Made by a program: the position numbers and the translations under genes. A stretch of DNA of 64,000 nt from Veillonella magna DSM 19857 (GTDB lineage: Bacteria; Bacillota; Negativicutes; Veillonellales; Veillonellaceae). The stretch is taken from NCBI RefSeq assembly GCF_000428745.1, contig NZ_KE386795.1:518692-582691 (forward strand). The letters are read 5' to 3'. The notes below the pieces were generated by a model that saw only the letters and a program-made list of their open reading frames with translations, ran no database searches and was not told the origin of the DNA. Shown one piece after another: positions 1-7,268 of the stretch (the first letter of the stretch is position 1; the number at the start of each line of letters is the position of its first letter).

Positions 1-1648
1 TGCGGCGCATAGGAGATAAGATTTGTATGTCCAGTTCATCCTCCACGTCATCGCGCAAACTGTTATAGGCATTGATGATGGCGGACATCATATCCCGTAA
101 CGTGTGTACCTCGATGAATGTAAAGTCGCCGTCACCGCTGAGTACCGGCATCTGTCCCTCATTAATGCGATGCGCATTTTCTACGATGGCGTTTCCTTTT
201 TCTTGGCGATAAATATGTGCCAGTCTGGTATACGGAATCGTTTCTGCATTTAGCATATCCCGCAAGACAAAGCCGGCTCCGATAGGCGGTAATTGATCCA
301 CATCGCCGACAATAACGAGATGGGCCGTTGCCGGAACAGCCGCAACCAACGCGTAATACAGTTGAATGTTCAGCATAGAGGCTTCATCGACAATGACTAC
401 ATCCGCTTCCAACGGGTCATCTTCGTTTTTTGAAAAGTCGTACGCATCGCTGCCTTCCACCGGCATAAGCATGCGGTGAATCGTTGTAGCTTCAAAACCG
501 GTAGCCTCCGTCAAGCGCTTCGCCGCACGACCTGTAGGTGCACATAACAAAATGCGCTGAAGATTGGTTTGCTGAAAGGCTTCCACAATTGCTTTCACAA
601 TTGTCGTCTTCCCCGTACCCGGTCCGCCGGTAATGACCGTCACCTTATTCGTCAGTGCCATGTCGATGGCTTCGCGCTGCTCATCGCCTAGGCGTATGCT
701 GTATCGTTCTTCAAATCCGTCGAGAAAGGCTTCCGTGTCCAGCGCTGTCAATACCGGTTCCTGCATCAACAGCTGCGTCAGCGCTACCGATTCCGTTTCC
801 GCCATGTAAAGCTCCGGCGTATATACATATAAAATGCCATCGTGTTCGGTGGCTGCCAGCTGTCCGTACTCCAGCTGTTCTTCTACGGCGGCAGCAATTT
901 CATCGGCACAGCCATGCAACAGATCAAAGGTTTTCTGTATTAATACATCCACAGGCAGACAGCTGTGTCCGTTATCGCCGATGCCGGCAAGGCAATTCCG
1001 AAGTCCCGCTTCGATTCGATTCGGGTCGTCAGGTTCGATACCTAATGACGAAGCCAAGGTATCCGCCATCGTAAAGGAAGGGCCGCCAGGAATATGCAGC
1101 AATGTATAGGGATTATCCCGCAGTACATCAATGGCAGCTCCGCCGTAAATATTGTAAATCTCACGACTCCACTTGGCACTGAGCCCGCCGGCTTCCAGAA
1201 AACGGTTCAATTCCTGCAGCGCCCCTTCTCCGATGAGTGTATGATACAAGTCTTCCTTAATGCTTTTACGCAATCCGGGAACTTCCAACAGATCTTTGGG
1301 ATCGTCGGATTTTAAAATATCGATAATCTCGTCTTCAAAATAGGCAATAACCTTCTCCGCCGACTTTTCGCCGAAGCCCTTAACGCCTAAATTCATTAAA
1401 TATTGTTTGGCACCGCCTATTGTATCGGGCTTACATTTCTCCAACGTACGCACGTCAAACTGTGTGCCGTATTTCGGATGCTCCACAAAACGTCCCGTAA
1501 GTTCCAGTTCGTCCCCTTCCTTGGGGGCCTCACATTTACCGGTACAAGTAATGCGTTCTTCGTTGTAATCGTACAACAAGAAAACGCAATACGAATTCGA
1601 CTCATTCGCAAAAATAAGTCGCTGCACCGTTCCTCGAATCGTTTCCAT
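1..1648 (-). CDS. recD2: RecD2-type ATP-dependent DNA helicase, C-terminus off window
   Basis: Superfamily 1B 5'-3' DNA helicase of the RecD2/TraA type, the form found in bacteria without a RecBCD partner; expected role in DNA repair and replication-fork maintenance. My translation of the minus strand from the ATG at 1648 is open to the window edge. It shows the long N-terminal region with a helix-hairpin-helix-like part (around GGAKQYLMNLGVKGFGEKSA), then Walker A GGPGTGKTT near residue 345, a CAPTGRAAKR motif, Walker B VVIVDEASM and the VGDVDQLPPIG motif. These are RecD hallmarks. The ATG overlaps the TGA of the upstream chorismate mutase/shikimate kinase gene by one base, so the two are translationally coupled. 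The remaining C-terminal helicase motifs lie left of the window. Confidence 0.93.
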   Translation of the reverse strand, partial: METIRGTVQRLIFANESNSYCVFLLYDYNEERITCTGKCEAPKEGDELELTGRFVEHPKYGTQFDVRTLEKCKPDTIGGAKQYLMNLGVKGFGEKSAEKVIAYFEDEIIDILKSDDPKDLLEVPGLRKSIKEDLYHTLIGEGALQELNRFLEAGGLSAKWSREIYNIYGGAAIDVLRDNPYTLLHIPGGPSFTMADTLASSLGIEPDDPNRIEAGLRNCLAGIGDNGHSCLPVDVLIQKTFDLLHGCADEIAAAVEEQLEYGQLAATEHDGILYVYTPELYMAETESVALTQLLMQEPVLTALDTEAFLDGFEERYSIRLGDEQREAIDMALTNKVTVITGGPGTGKTTIVKAIVEAFQQTNLQRILLCAPTGRAAKRLTEATGFEATTIHRMLMPVEGSDAYDFSKNEDDPLEADVVIVDEASMLNIQLYYALVAAVPATAHLVIVGDVDQLPPIGAGFVLRDMLNAETIPYTRLAHIYRQEKGNAIVENAHRINEGQMPVLSGDGDFTFIEVHTLRDMMSAIINAYNSLRDDVEDELDIQILSPMRR

Positions 1649-2415
1649 CAGCGTTCTACATTCGGCAAGGCATCGATAATTTCATTTACCGCATCGCCGA
1701 TGCTGGACGCATTTTGGATCTTCACATGGCAAACCTTTTCATATAACGGGTACCGTTCTTCGTAAAGACGGAAAATGTATTCGATGCTTTCCTTCAAAAG
1801 CGGTCTGATTTCCATATCCAAATCATCTAAAATACGTGTTACATCGCGGTGGATGAATACCACAAAGCCGGAGTCGCGCATTAATTTAACCGTTTTTTCT
1901 GACAGTACCGTACCACCGCCGGTAGCCACAACACTAGGCTTTTTGTTGGTAACGATATCGCTGATTACTTCGTATTCCAATTCGCGGAAGGCTTCTTCCC
2001 CTTCATAAATAATAACATTCTGAATAGACTTGCCCGTCTTTTCCTGAATCAATGCATCCACATCATAGAAATCCATATCCTGACGCTGTGCCAAGGCTTT
2101 GCCTACCGTCGTCTTGCCGGCACCGGGCATACCTACCAGGAAAATATGCTGCTGGATGTGATCCTTCTGATAGCTGCGGCTTACGGCCATCACATCATTG
2201 AGGAAGTGTTTTACATAATCGCGTAACGACGGATCGTTTACATAGGCCAAGCCTTTTTCCAATACCTTGGTTTCTCGTTCCGGATCGTAAATTTTAATAT
2301 TTTCCGCTTCTTTAATTTTGGCAATATTTAAAACCGCGGCCAAACGTTTTTCAAAGGTCTCTACTAGTACCTGATCTAATTCATCTATTTGTTTACGTGT
2401 TTCTTCTAAATTCAT
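1648..2415 (-). CDS. aroK: Fused chorismate mutase (AroQ type) - shikimate kinase
   Basis: Two enzymes of aromatic amino acid synthesis in one 255-residue chain. Residues 1-85 form an all-helical AroQ-class chorismate mutase (chorismate to prephenate), with the characteristic start NLEETRKQIDELDQ and the conserved IKE/DPERE region. Residues about 88-255 are a shikimate kinase (shikimate to shikimate 3-phosphate): P-loop GMPGAGKTT at 95-103, an FYDVDALI segment and TGGGTVL. The ATG has an AGAGGA site 7 nt upstream. The two activities are not consecutive: EPSP synthase and chorismate synthase act between them. A separate prephenate dehydratase lies at 23.3-24.1 kb. The call of each domain is firm; activity of both halves is inferred. 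Confidence 0.92.
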   Translation of the reverse strand: MNLEETRKQIDELDQVLVETFEKRLAAVLNIAKIKEAENIKIYDPERETKVLEKGLAYVNDPSLRDYVKHFLNDVMAVSRSYQKDHIQQHIFLVGMPGAGKTTVGKALAQRQDMDFYDVDALIQEKTGKSIQNVIIYEGEEAFRELEYEVISDIVTNKKPSVVATGGGTVLSEKTVKLMRDSGFVVFIHRDVTRILDDLDMEIRPLLKESIEYIFRLYEERYPLYEKVCHVKIQNASSIGDAVNEIIDALPNVER

Positions 2416-2500
2416 ATGTCAATCCTCTTATCTATTAAATTGTAGCAGTTGACGATGCTACTCTACTCTATGTATCATATCATATTTTTTATACACACTA

Positions 2501-2544
2501 AAGGGGCAGTGCCGCAAAGCCTCATTGGCATGGCACTGCCCCTT
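2501..2544 (-). terminator. Hairpin, probable terminator of the aminotransferase gene
   Basis: A perfect 13-bp stem (2501-2513 with 2532-2544, arm AAGGGGCAGTGCC) lies downstream of the aminotransferase. On the minus strand it is followed by TTTAG, so the U tract is weak. It may act as a weak terminator or as an end-stabilising hairpin before aroK. Confidence 0.6.
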
Positions 2545-2576
2545 ATGTACTCGTAACGAAAACAACGGAATCGAAC

Positions 2577-2665
2577 GCTAACCGTTAACACTAGTAATGC
2601 TAACTGTTACCACCATTAATGCTAACTGTTAACACCATTAATGCTAACCCGCCAAGACCGTTAAT
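2577..2665. repeat. Degenerate 22-bp tandem repeat, four units
   Basis: Four imperfect head-to-tail copies of GCTAACTGTTAACACCATTAAT start at 2577, 2599, 2621 and 2643; the last is 23 bp and more diverged. They fill the gap between the aminotransferase stop and its terminator hairpin. There are no unique spacers, so this is not a CRISPR. The rest of the 2416-2719 gap holds the aroK leader, including a small hairpin at 2442-2461. Confidence 0.85.
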
Positions 2666-2719
2666 AACGATAACAGAAACAAAGTGCTATCTATCAACGG
2701 AGTGAAGCGATAAGCAAAC

Positions 2720-3904
2720 TTATTTTAAATTTGCTTTCAATACTTCGGCGATGCGTTGAATACCGGTGCGAATTGTTTCTTCGTCATTACAGGAGTAATT
2801 CAAGCGCAGGAAGTTTGTGTTGCCTTCCGATGTAAAGAACGGATCCCCCGGTACGAAGGCTACTTTCTTTTCGATGCACTGTTTCAAAATATCGCGGGAT
2901 ACCATATACTCCGGCAACGTACACCAAATGAAGAGTCCCCCTTCCGGACGTGTATAGGTTACTTCTTTCGGGAAGAATTCATCCATAGCGTTAAGCATCG
3001 TATCGCGACGACTGCGATATAAATCGCGTACGCTGGTAACATGCGCATCGAAGTCAAAATTATCCAGCCATGCTTCACACACATGCTGCGAGAACGGTGA
3101 TGTGGAAAGATCCATATTTTGCTTCAACAAATCGCATTTTTCGATAAACGTAGTGTTCGCTGCAATCCAGCCGAGACGCATGCCCGGTGCAAAGGTTTTG
3201 GAGAACGTTCCCAAGGAACATACGAGGCCCTTCTTGTCGAATGTAGTCAACGACGGTAAGAACTCGCCTTCGTAACGAAGTTCGCCATACGGATTGTCTT
3301 CGATAACCGGAACTTCATAACGGTCAACCACTTCCATGAACTGCTCGCGACGTTCGCGCGTCCAAGTAATGCCTGTTGGGTTTTGGAAATCGGTAACTAC
3401 ATAGATAAGGCGCACTTCATTTTCCTTAAGAGCCTTTTCCAGTTCTTCGATAATCATCCCTTTGCCATCGCCGGGAATTTCTACGTAATTAACCTGACTT
3501 AAATTAAAAGCCGTAATCGCTCCCAAATAGGATGGCTTCTCTACCAGTACCGTGTCACCTTTGTTGCAGAATAGACGACACAACAGGTCAAGCCCTTGCT
3601 GAGAGCCGCAGGTTACCAACACATTGTCCTTCGTATAATTTGTTTTAACCATGCGATTCATGCGCTTCGCAATGCTTTCACGAAGTGGATCGTAACCGAG
3701 AGACGGACCATATTGCAACGCCTTACCGGGTGTATTCTTCAATACGATTTCCGTAGCCTTTGCAATTTCTTCTGCGGGAAATAATTCTTCTGCCGGAAGA
3801 CCACCAGCAAAGGAAATCATATCCGGTTGTGCAATTAATTTTAAGATATCTCCGGTATCGGAATGTTTAATCGCGTTAACCGGGTCTGAATAACGTATAG
3901 CCAT
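2720..3904 (-). CDS. PLP-dependent aminotransferase, class I/II (LysN/ARO8-like)
   Basis: Fold-type I aminotransferase of 394 residues, cytosolic, transferring amino groups between an amino acid and a 2-oxo acid. The PLP lysine lies in GTFSKTFAPGMRLGW, the nucleotide-side motif is TCGSQQGLDLL near residue 100, and DFQNPTG with EDNPYGELRY are the substrate/PLP-anchoring segments. The N-terminus (ISFAGGLPAEELFP) is typical of the 2-aminoadipate/aromatic/branched-chain (LysN, ARO8) subgroup and of the catalytic half of MocR proteins, but no GntR domain is present. The substrate cannot be read from the sequence. The ATG at 3904 follows an AGGAGG. The gene is monocistronic, with its own promoter and downstream hairpin. 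Confidence 0.9.
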   Translation of the reverse strand: MAIRYSDPVNAIKHSDTGDILKLIAQPDMISFAGGLPAEELFPAEEIAKATEIVLKNTPGKALQYGPSLGYDPLRESIAKRMNRMVKTNYTKDNVLVTCGSQQGLDLLCRLFCNKGDTVLVEKPSYLGAITAFNLSQVNYVEIPGDGKGMIIEELEKALKENEVRLIYVVTDFQNPTGITWTRERREQFMEVVDRYEVPVIEDNPYGELRYEGEFLPSLTTFDKKGLVCSLGTFSKTFAPGMRLGWIAANTTFIEKCDLLKQNMDLSTSPFSQHVCEAWLDNFDFDAHVTSVRDLYRSRRDTMLNAMDEFFPKEVTYTRPEGGLFIWCTLPEYMVSRDILKQCIEKKVAFVPGDPFFTSEGNTNFLRLNYSCNDEETIRTGIQRIAEVLKANLK

Positions 3905-3936
3905 GGTTAGAACCTCCTATTTCATCTGTGATGTTA

Positions 3937-3967
3937 CTATAGTACTATTCTATAGAAGAAAAGTCAA
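3937..3967 (-). promoter_or_regulatory. Promoter of the aminotransferase gene with overlapping dyad
   Basis: On the minus strand TTGACT (3967-3962) and TACTAT (3944-3939) are separated by 17 nt, a good sigma-70 pair. Two CTATAG hexamers (3937-3942 and 3950-3955), each self-complementary, flank 7 nt and overlap the -10 and spacer. That is where a repressor could bind; the regulator is unknown. Confidence 0.65.
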
Positions 3968-4034
3968 TAAAAATAAACACATCAGTCTATTCTAAACAGA
4001 CAATTCATCGGTGCCTTCTCCGGCATGACGGCAC

Positions 4035-4108
4035 AAAAAAATCGCTTTTAAAAGGTATCCATCATTGGCAACGTCTGCCTACGATGAATACGTTTGTAAA
4101 AGCGATTT
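4035..4108 (-). terminator. Rho-independent terminator of the rimP-ribF operon
   Basis: A 12-bp perfect stem (4039-4050 with 4097-4108, arm AAATCGCTTTTA) is followed on the minus strand by a run of T (complement of 4035-4040). It lies 17 nt after the ribF stop. Confidence 0.88.
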
Positions 4109-4124
4109 CATCATTCATATGTAA

Positions 4125-5060
4125 TTAGTCCATGCTTGCGAGATATTCTCGTGCTTGCTGCTCATCGATCTTCATCTGTGTAATAAGCTCGTCCAAAGAA
4201 GAGAATTTTACTTCTCCCCGTAAAAACTGCAAAAACTCTACCGTTGCCGTCGCACCGTACACATCGCGATCAAAATCAAACAGATGCACTTCAAAGCGAT
4301 GATATTGATTGGCAAAGGTAGGATTGTCACCCATGTTACCTACGCCGCCGAACCATTCACCGTCAATGCACACTCGATTGACATACACACCGTCTGCCGG
4401 CAAGGCCATCTCCTTGGGAAACAGGAAATTCAATGTAGGAAAGCCTAAGGTTCGTCCTCGCTGATCTCCCATAATCACCGTACCGGTAAAGCGATACGCC
4501 CGTCCTAACAATGTGCGAACCAAGGCAACATCGCCTCGCGCAATGGCACCGCGAATATACGTGCTGGATACGTGTCCCGGTACTGCTTCGTGACCTTCCA
4601 ATCGCATAACTGTAACATTGATGCCCTTTAGCTCCAATGTATCCCGAATTAACGCCGGTGTACCGATACCGCCTTTGCCAAAGGTAAAGTTTTCACCGAC
4701 TACAATGCCTCGTACCGTCACCCCTTGCGTTAAGTACACCAAAAAGTCCGATGCCGTAATTGACAGTAAATCAGCATTCATCGGCAGCTCCAGCATATAG
4801 TCGACACCCAAGGCTTCCAATATCTCCGGGCGATGCTCGCGCTGTAACAGCTGAGGCGGCACTTTTTGCGGTGCCAATATAGACAATGGATGTGCATCAA
4901 AGGTAACAACCACCGTAACCGCCTCACATGTGTGAGCCATGTCTACGGCTCGTCCGATAACGGTTTGATGCCCCAAATGAATACCGTCAAATGTTCCCAA
5001 AGCATATACAATATTGGCTTGTATAGTACGTAACTCGTCAAAAGAGGTTAAAATCTTCAT
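4125..5060 (-). CDS. ribF: Bifunctional riboflavin kinase / FAD synthetase
   Basis: Converts riboflavin to FMN and then FAD in the cytosol. The chain of 311 residues is the usual length. The N-terminal FAD synthetase (nucleotidyltransferase) half carries ALGTFDGIHLGHQ near residue 20 and VSSTYIRGAIARGDV near 165-180, with the ISSTxIR-type motif. The C-terminal riboflavin kinase half carries GRTLGFPTLNF and the GVGNMGDNPTF region. It is the last gene of the rimP-nusA-infB operon, 9 nt after truB, and is followed by a strong terminator. No FMN riboswitch is visible, as expected for a gene driven from the operon. Confidence 0.96.
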   Translation of the reverse strand: MKILTSFDELRTIQANIVYALGTFDGIHLGHQTVIGRAVDMAHTCEAVTVVVTFDAHPLSILAPQKVPPQLLQREHRPEILEALGVDYMLELPMNADLLSITASDFLVYLTQGVTVRGIVVGENFTFGKGGIGTPALIRDTLELKGINVTVMRLEGHEAVPGHVSSTYIRGAIARGDVALVRTLLGRAYRFTGTVIMGDQRGRTLGFPTLNFLFPKEMALPADGVYVNRVCIDGEWFGGVGNMGDNPTFANQYHRFEVHLFDFDRDVYGATATVEFLQFLRGEVKFSSLDELITQMKIDEQQAREYLASMD

Positions 5061-5069
5061 ACTACATCC

Positions 5070-5951
5070 TTATTCCAAAAATATATTTTTCTCCGCTTTC
5101 AATGCCCCGTCCATCCCCTTGGCAATTCCCATAAATCCGCGTTCGCCGTAAGCCCGATACAACTGTCCGGATACGACCTCATCAGCGGCAAGCAGCGGCA
5201 AGCGCAACTGCTTACCTTGTAGTAACGCCAAACGTTCTTTTTCGCTAAGTCTTACCGTAGGCATATGCTGCAATGCCGTATCCACCGGTTGCAGCAGCGC
5301 TTCGCCGGATACGGCTAACTCTTCCGCCGTAACCGCATCGGCGATACGCATCGTTCCCACTTGCGTACGTGCCAGCTGTGTCATCGTAGCCGGGATTCCG
5401 ACGGCATTCGCTATATCGCGAATCAAGGCTCGAATATAGGTGCCTGACGAACAGTGGACCCGTATAGTGAAAAAGGGATACTTGTATGCCAAAAGCCTAC
5501 AATCGTAAATAGTAATCGGTCGCTCCGGCAATACAAACTCTTCACCGGCACGAGCTAACTCGTATGCGCGCTTCCCATTAATTTTTATAGCCGAATACTT
5601 GGACGGTCGTTGCATTTGTTCACCGATAAACGTTGATAACACATGCGCCAGCTCCTGCGCTGTCGGTTCCGCATCGATCGATGTTACCGATGTAAGTATG
5701 TGTCCGGTACTGTCTTCCGTATCCGTACTAAAACCGAACTGCCCTTCTGCCACATATGTTTTTGTTTCGTGACCGTTATATTCAATAAGGCGCGTTGCTC
5801 TGCCCACAAAGATCGGTAGCACACCATAGGCTAAGGGATCCAACGTACCGCTGTGACCGATGCGCTTTTCGTGCAACAGTCGTCGGCATATACCTACTGC
5901 ATCATGGCTCGTTATCCCCGGCGGCTTGAGAAATGCAAAAACACCATCCAT
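5070..5951 (-). CDS. truB: tRNA pseudouridine-55 synthase
   Basis: Isomerises U55 to pseudouridine in the T loop of tRNAs. The 293-residue protein begins with the family's signature FLKPPGITSHDAV and carries the catalytic motif SGTLDPLAYGVLP, whose Asp attacks the uridine (about residues 36-48). RPSKYSAIKINGKRAYELAR and CSSGTYIRALIRDI are the conserved RNA-contact blocks. A PUA-like C-terminal region follows. The ATG overlaps the nrnA stop by one base (TGATG), indicating translational coupling. Confidence 0.97.
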   Translation of the reverse strand: MDGVFAFLKPPGITSHDAVGICRRLLHEKRIGHSGTLDPLAYGVLPIFVGRATRLIEYNGHETKTYVAEGQFGFSTDTEDSTGHILTSVTSIDAEPTAQELAHVLSTFIGEQMQRPSKYSAIKINGKRAYELARAGEEFVLPERPITIYDCRLLAYKYPFFTIRVHCSSGTYIRALIRDIANAVGIPATMTQLARTQVGTMRIADAVTAEELAVSGEALLQPVDTALQHMPTVRLSEKERLALLQGKQLRLPLLAADEVVSGQLYRAYGERGFMGIAKGMDGALKAEKNIFLE

Positions 5952-6892
5952 CAGGGCAACTCCTTGAGCAATTCTGCTTTTGCCGCTTCTAATGGTAACT
6001 GTATAGTACAGCCTGCTGCCCGAATATGTCCGCCGCCGCCGAAATGTCCGGCGATCTGATTCACGTCGGTTGCCTTTGAACGCAGACTCACCCGCGTTGT
6101 CTTCGGACCGACTGCTTTAAGAAGCACGGCTACATCAACGCCTTCGACATTGCGTACCAAATCAACATAACCGTCTGTATCGTCACCGGCCAACGCCATC
6201 AGCTCTTCATCCAACGCAATAATGCCTACGCAACCATCATGAGGAAATTCCACATTGGCCAGTGCTTTTCGCATAATAGCCAAACGGTTCATAGATGTCA
6301 ATTCCACATGCTCCGAAACTACCTGCGGTCTTGCCCCGCACTGCACGCACAAGGCTGCCATTCGCAGCGTATGCTCCGTAGTGTTGCTGAATTTGAAGAA
6401 TCCGCAATCCGTGGCAATGCCCAAATAGAGAGCATCCGCCATAGAAGGGGTTATCGGCCAGTGCCACTGTTCACACAGATGGGCAACGATTTCACCGGTC
6501 GCCGCAAATTCCGGCACCAAGTAAAGCCCTGCTGCAAATTTAGTATTGGAAATATGATGATCGATATTGTAAATCGGTGCTTTACATACTTCGCCTACTT
6601 TGCCGATGCGTTCAAACGTACTGGCATCCAAGACGAGCAATATATCCGGTTGCTCCAAGGATTGTAGTGCCTCCGGCGGCTGAACTCGATCTGCATATTT
6701 CAAAAAGGAAAACTTATGCGGTACCGGACTATCCACTACCATCTGCACATGCTTGCCTTGCTGTAGCAATGCTTCATACATCCCCAGCATAGATCCTATG
6801 GCATCGCCATCGGGATTGACATGCACGGTAAGAACAATGGACTGCGCATCATCGATGATAGCTTTCAAGCTATCAATGTTAAGCATCTCCAT
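5951..6892 (-). CDS. nrnA: DHH/DHHA1 phosphoesterase, NrnA-like oligoribonuclease / pAp phosphatase
   Basis: Manganese-dependent DHH-family enzyme expected to hydrolyse nano-RNAs and 3'-phosphoadenosine 5'-phosphate. Of its 313 residues, the N-terminal DHH domain shows VHVNPDGDAIGS near residue 25, LVLDAS near 87 and NIDHHISNTKFA near 110. The C-terminal DHHA1 domain ends with HFGGGGHIRAAGCTI, the GGGH substrate-binding motif. It sits between rbfA (14 bp overlap) and truB (1 bp overlap), the usual Firmicutes position. Confidence 0.94.
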   Translation of the reverse strand: MEMLNIDSLKAIIDDAQSIVLTVHVNPDGDAIGSMLGMYEALLQQGKHVQMVVDSPVPHKFSFLKYADRVQPPEALQSLEQPDILLVLDASTFERIGKVGEVCKAPIYNIDHHISNTKFAAGLYLVPEFAATGEIVAHLCEQWHWPITPSMADALYLGIATDCGFFKFSNTTEHTLRMAALCVQCGARPQVVSEHVELTSMNRLAIMRKALANVEFPHDGCVGIIALDEELMALAGDDTDGYVDLVRNVEGVDVAVLLKAVGPKTTRVSLRSKATDVNQIAGHFGGGGHIRAAGCTIQLPLEAAKAELLKELP

Positions 6893-7244
6893 GGTTCTTC
6901 TCGTCCTTCTTTATATCATTTAACAGTGACTCAATATGCATGCTGTAATCCAACGAAGTATCGTTGGCAAATGCAATCTCCGGCGTATAACGCAAACGGA
7001 GTACCTTGCCCAGCTCGGAACGCACGTGACCGGCTGCATGCTTCAATGCTTGCAAGGAGGCCTTCTTTTCTTCGTCCGAACCGAATAGGCTTACATAAAT
7101 CGTGGCTTGTCGCAAATCACCGGTGACTTCCACATCGGTTACCGTCACAAAGCCGATACGCGGATCCTTAAGACCGCGCATCAACATATTGCTTACTTCC
7201 TGCTTGATGAATTCCTGTAATTTACGAACTCGTACGTCACTCAT
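6879..7244 (-). CDS. rbfA: 30S ribosome-binding factor A
   Basis: Late 30S assembly factor that binds the 16S 5' end/helix 1 region. About 121 residues, a single KH-like domain with the family's conserved VRKLQEFIKQEVSNML start and DPRIGFVTVTDVEVTGDL segment. The ATG at 7244 is chosen over the in-frame GTG at 7250. AGGAGG lies 7 nt before the ATG but only 1 nt before the GTG. The gene follows infB by 24 nt and overlaps nrnA. Confidence 0.95.
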   Translation of the reverse strand: MSDVRVRKLQEFIKQEVSNMLMRGLKDPRIGFVTVTDVEVTGDLRQATIYVSLFGSDEEKKASLQALKHAAGHVRSELGKVLRLRYTPEIAFANDTSLDYSMHIESLLNDIKKDEKNHGDA

Positions 7245-7268
7245 AGTCACACCTCCTGTTGAGAGCGA

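Noticed and set aside
2577-2665. CRISPR-like spaced repeat
   Set aside because: Units are contiguous and degenerate, with no unique spacers and no cas genes.
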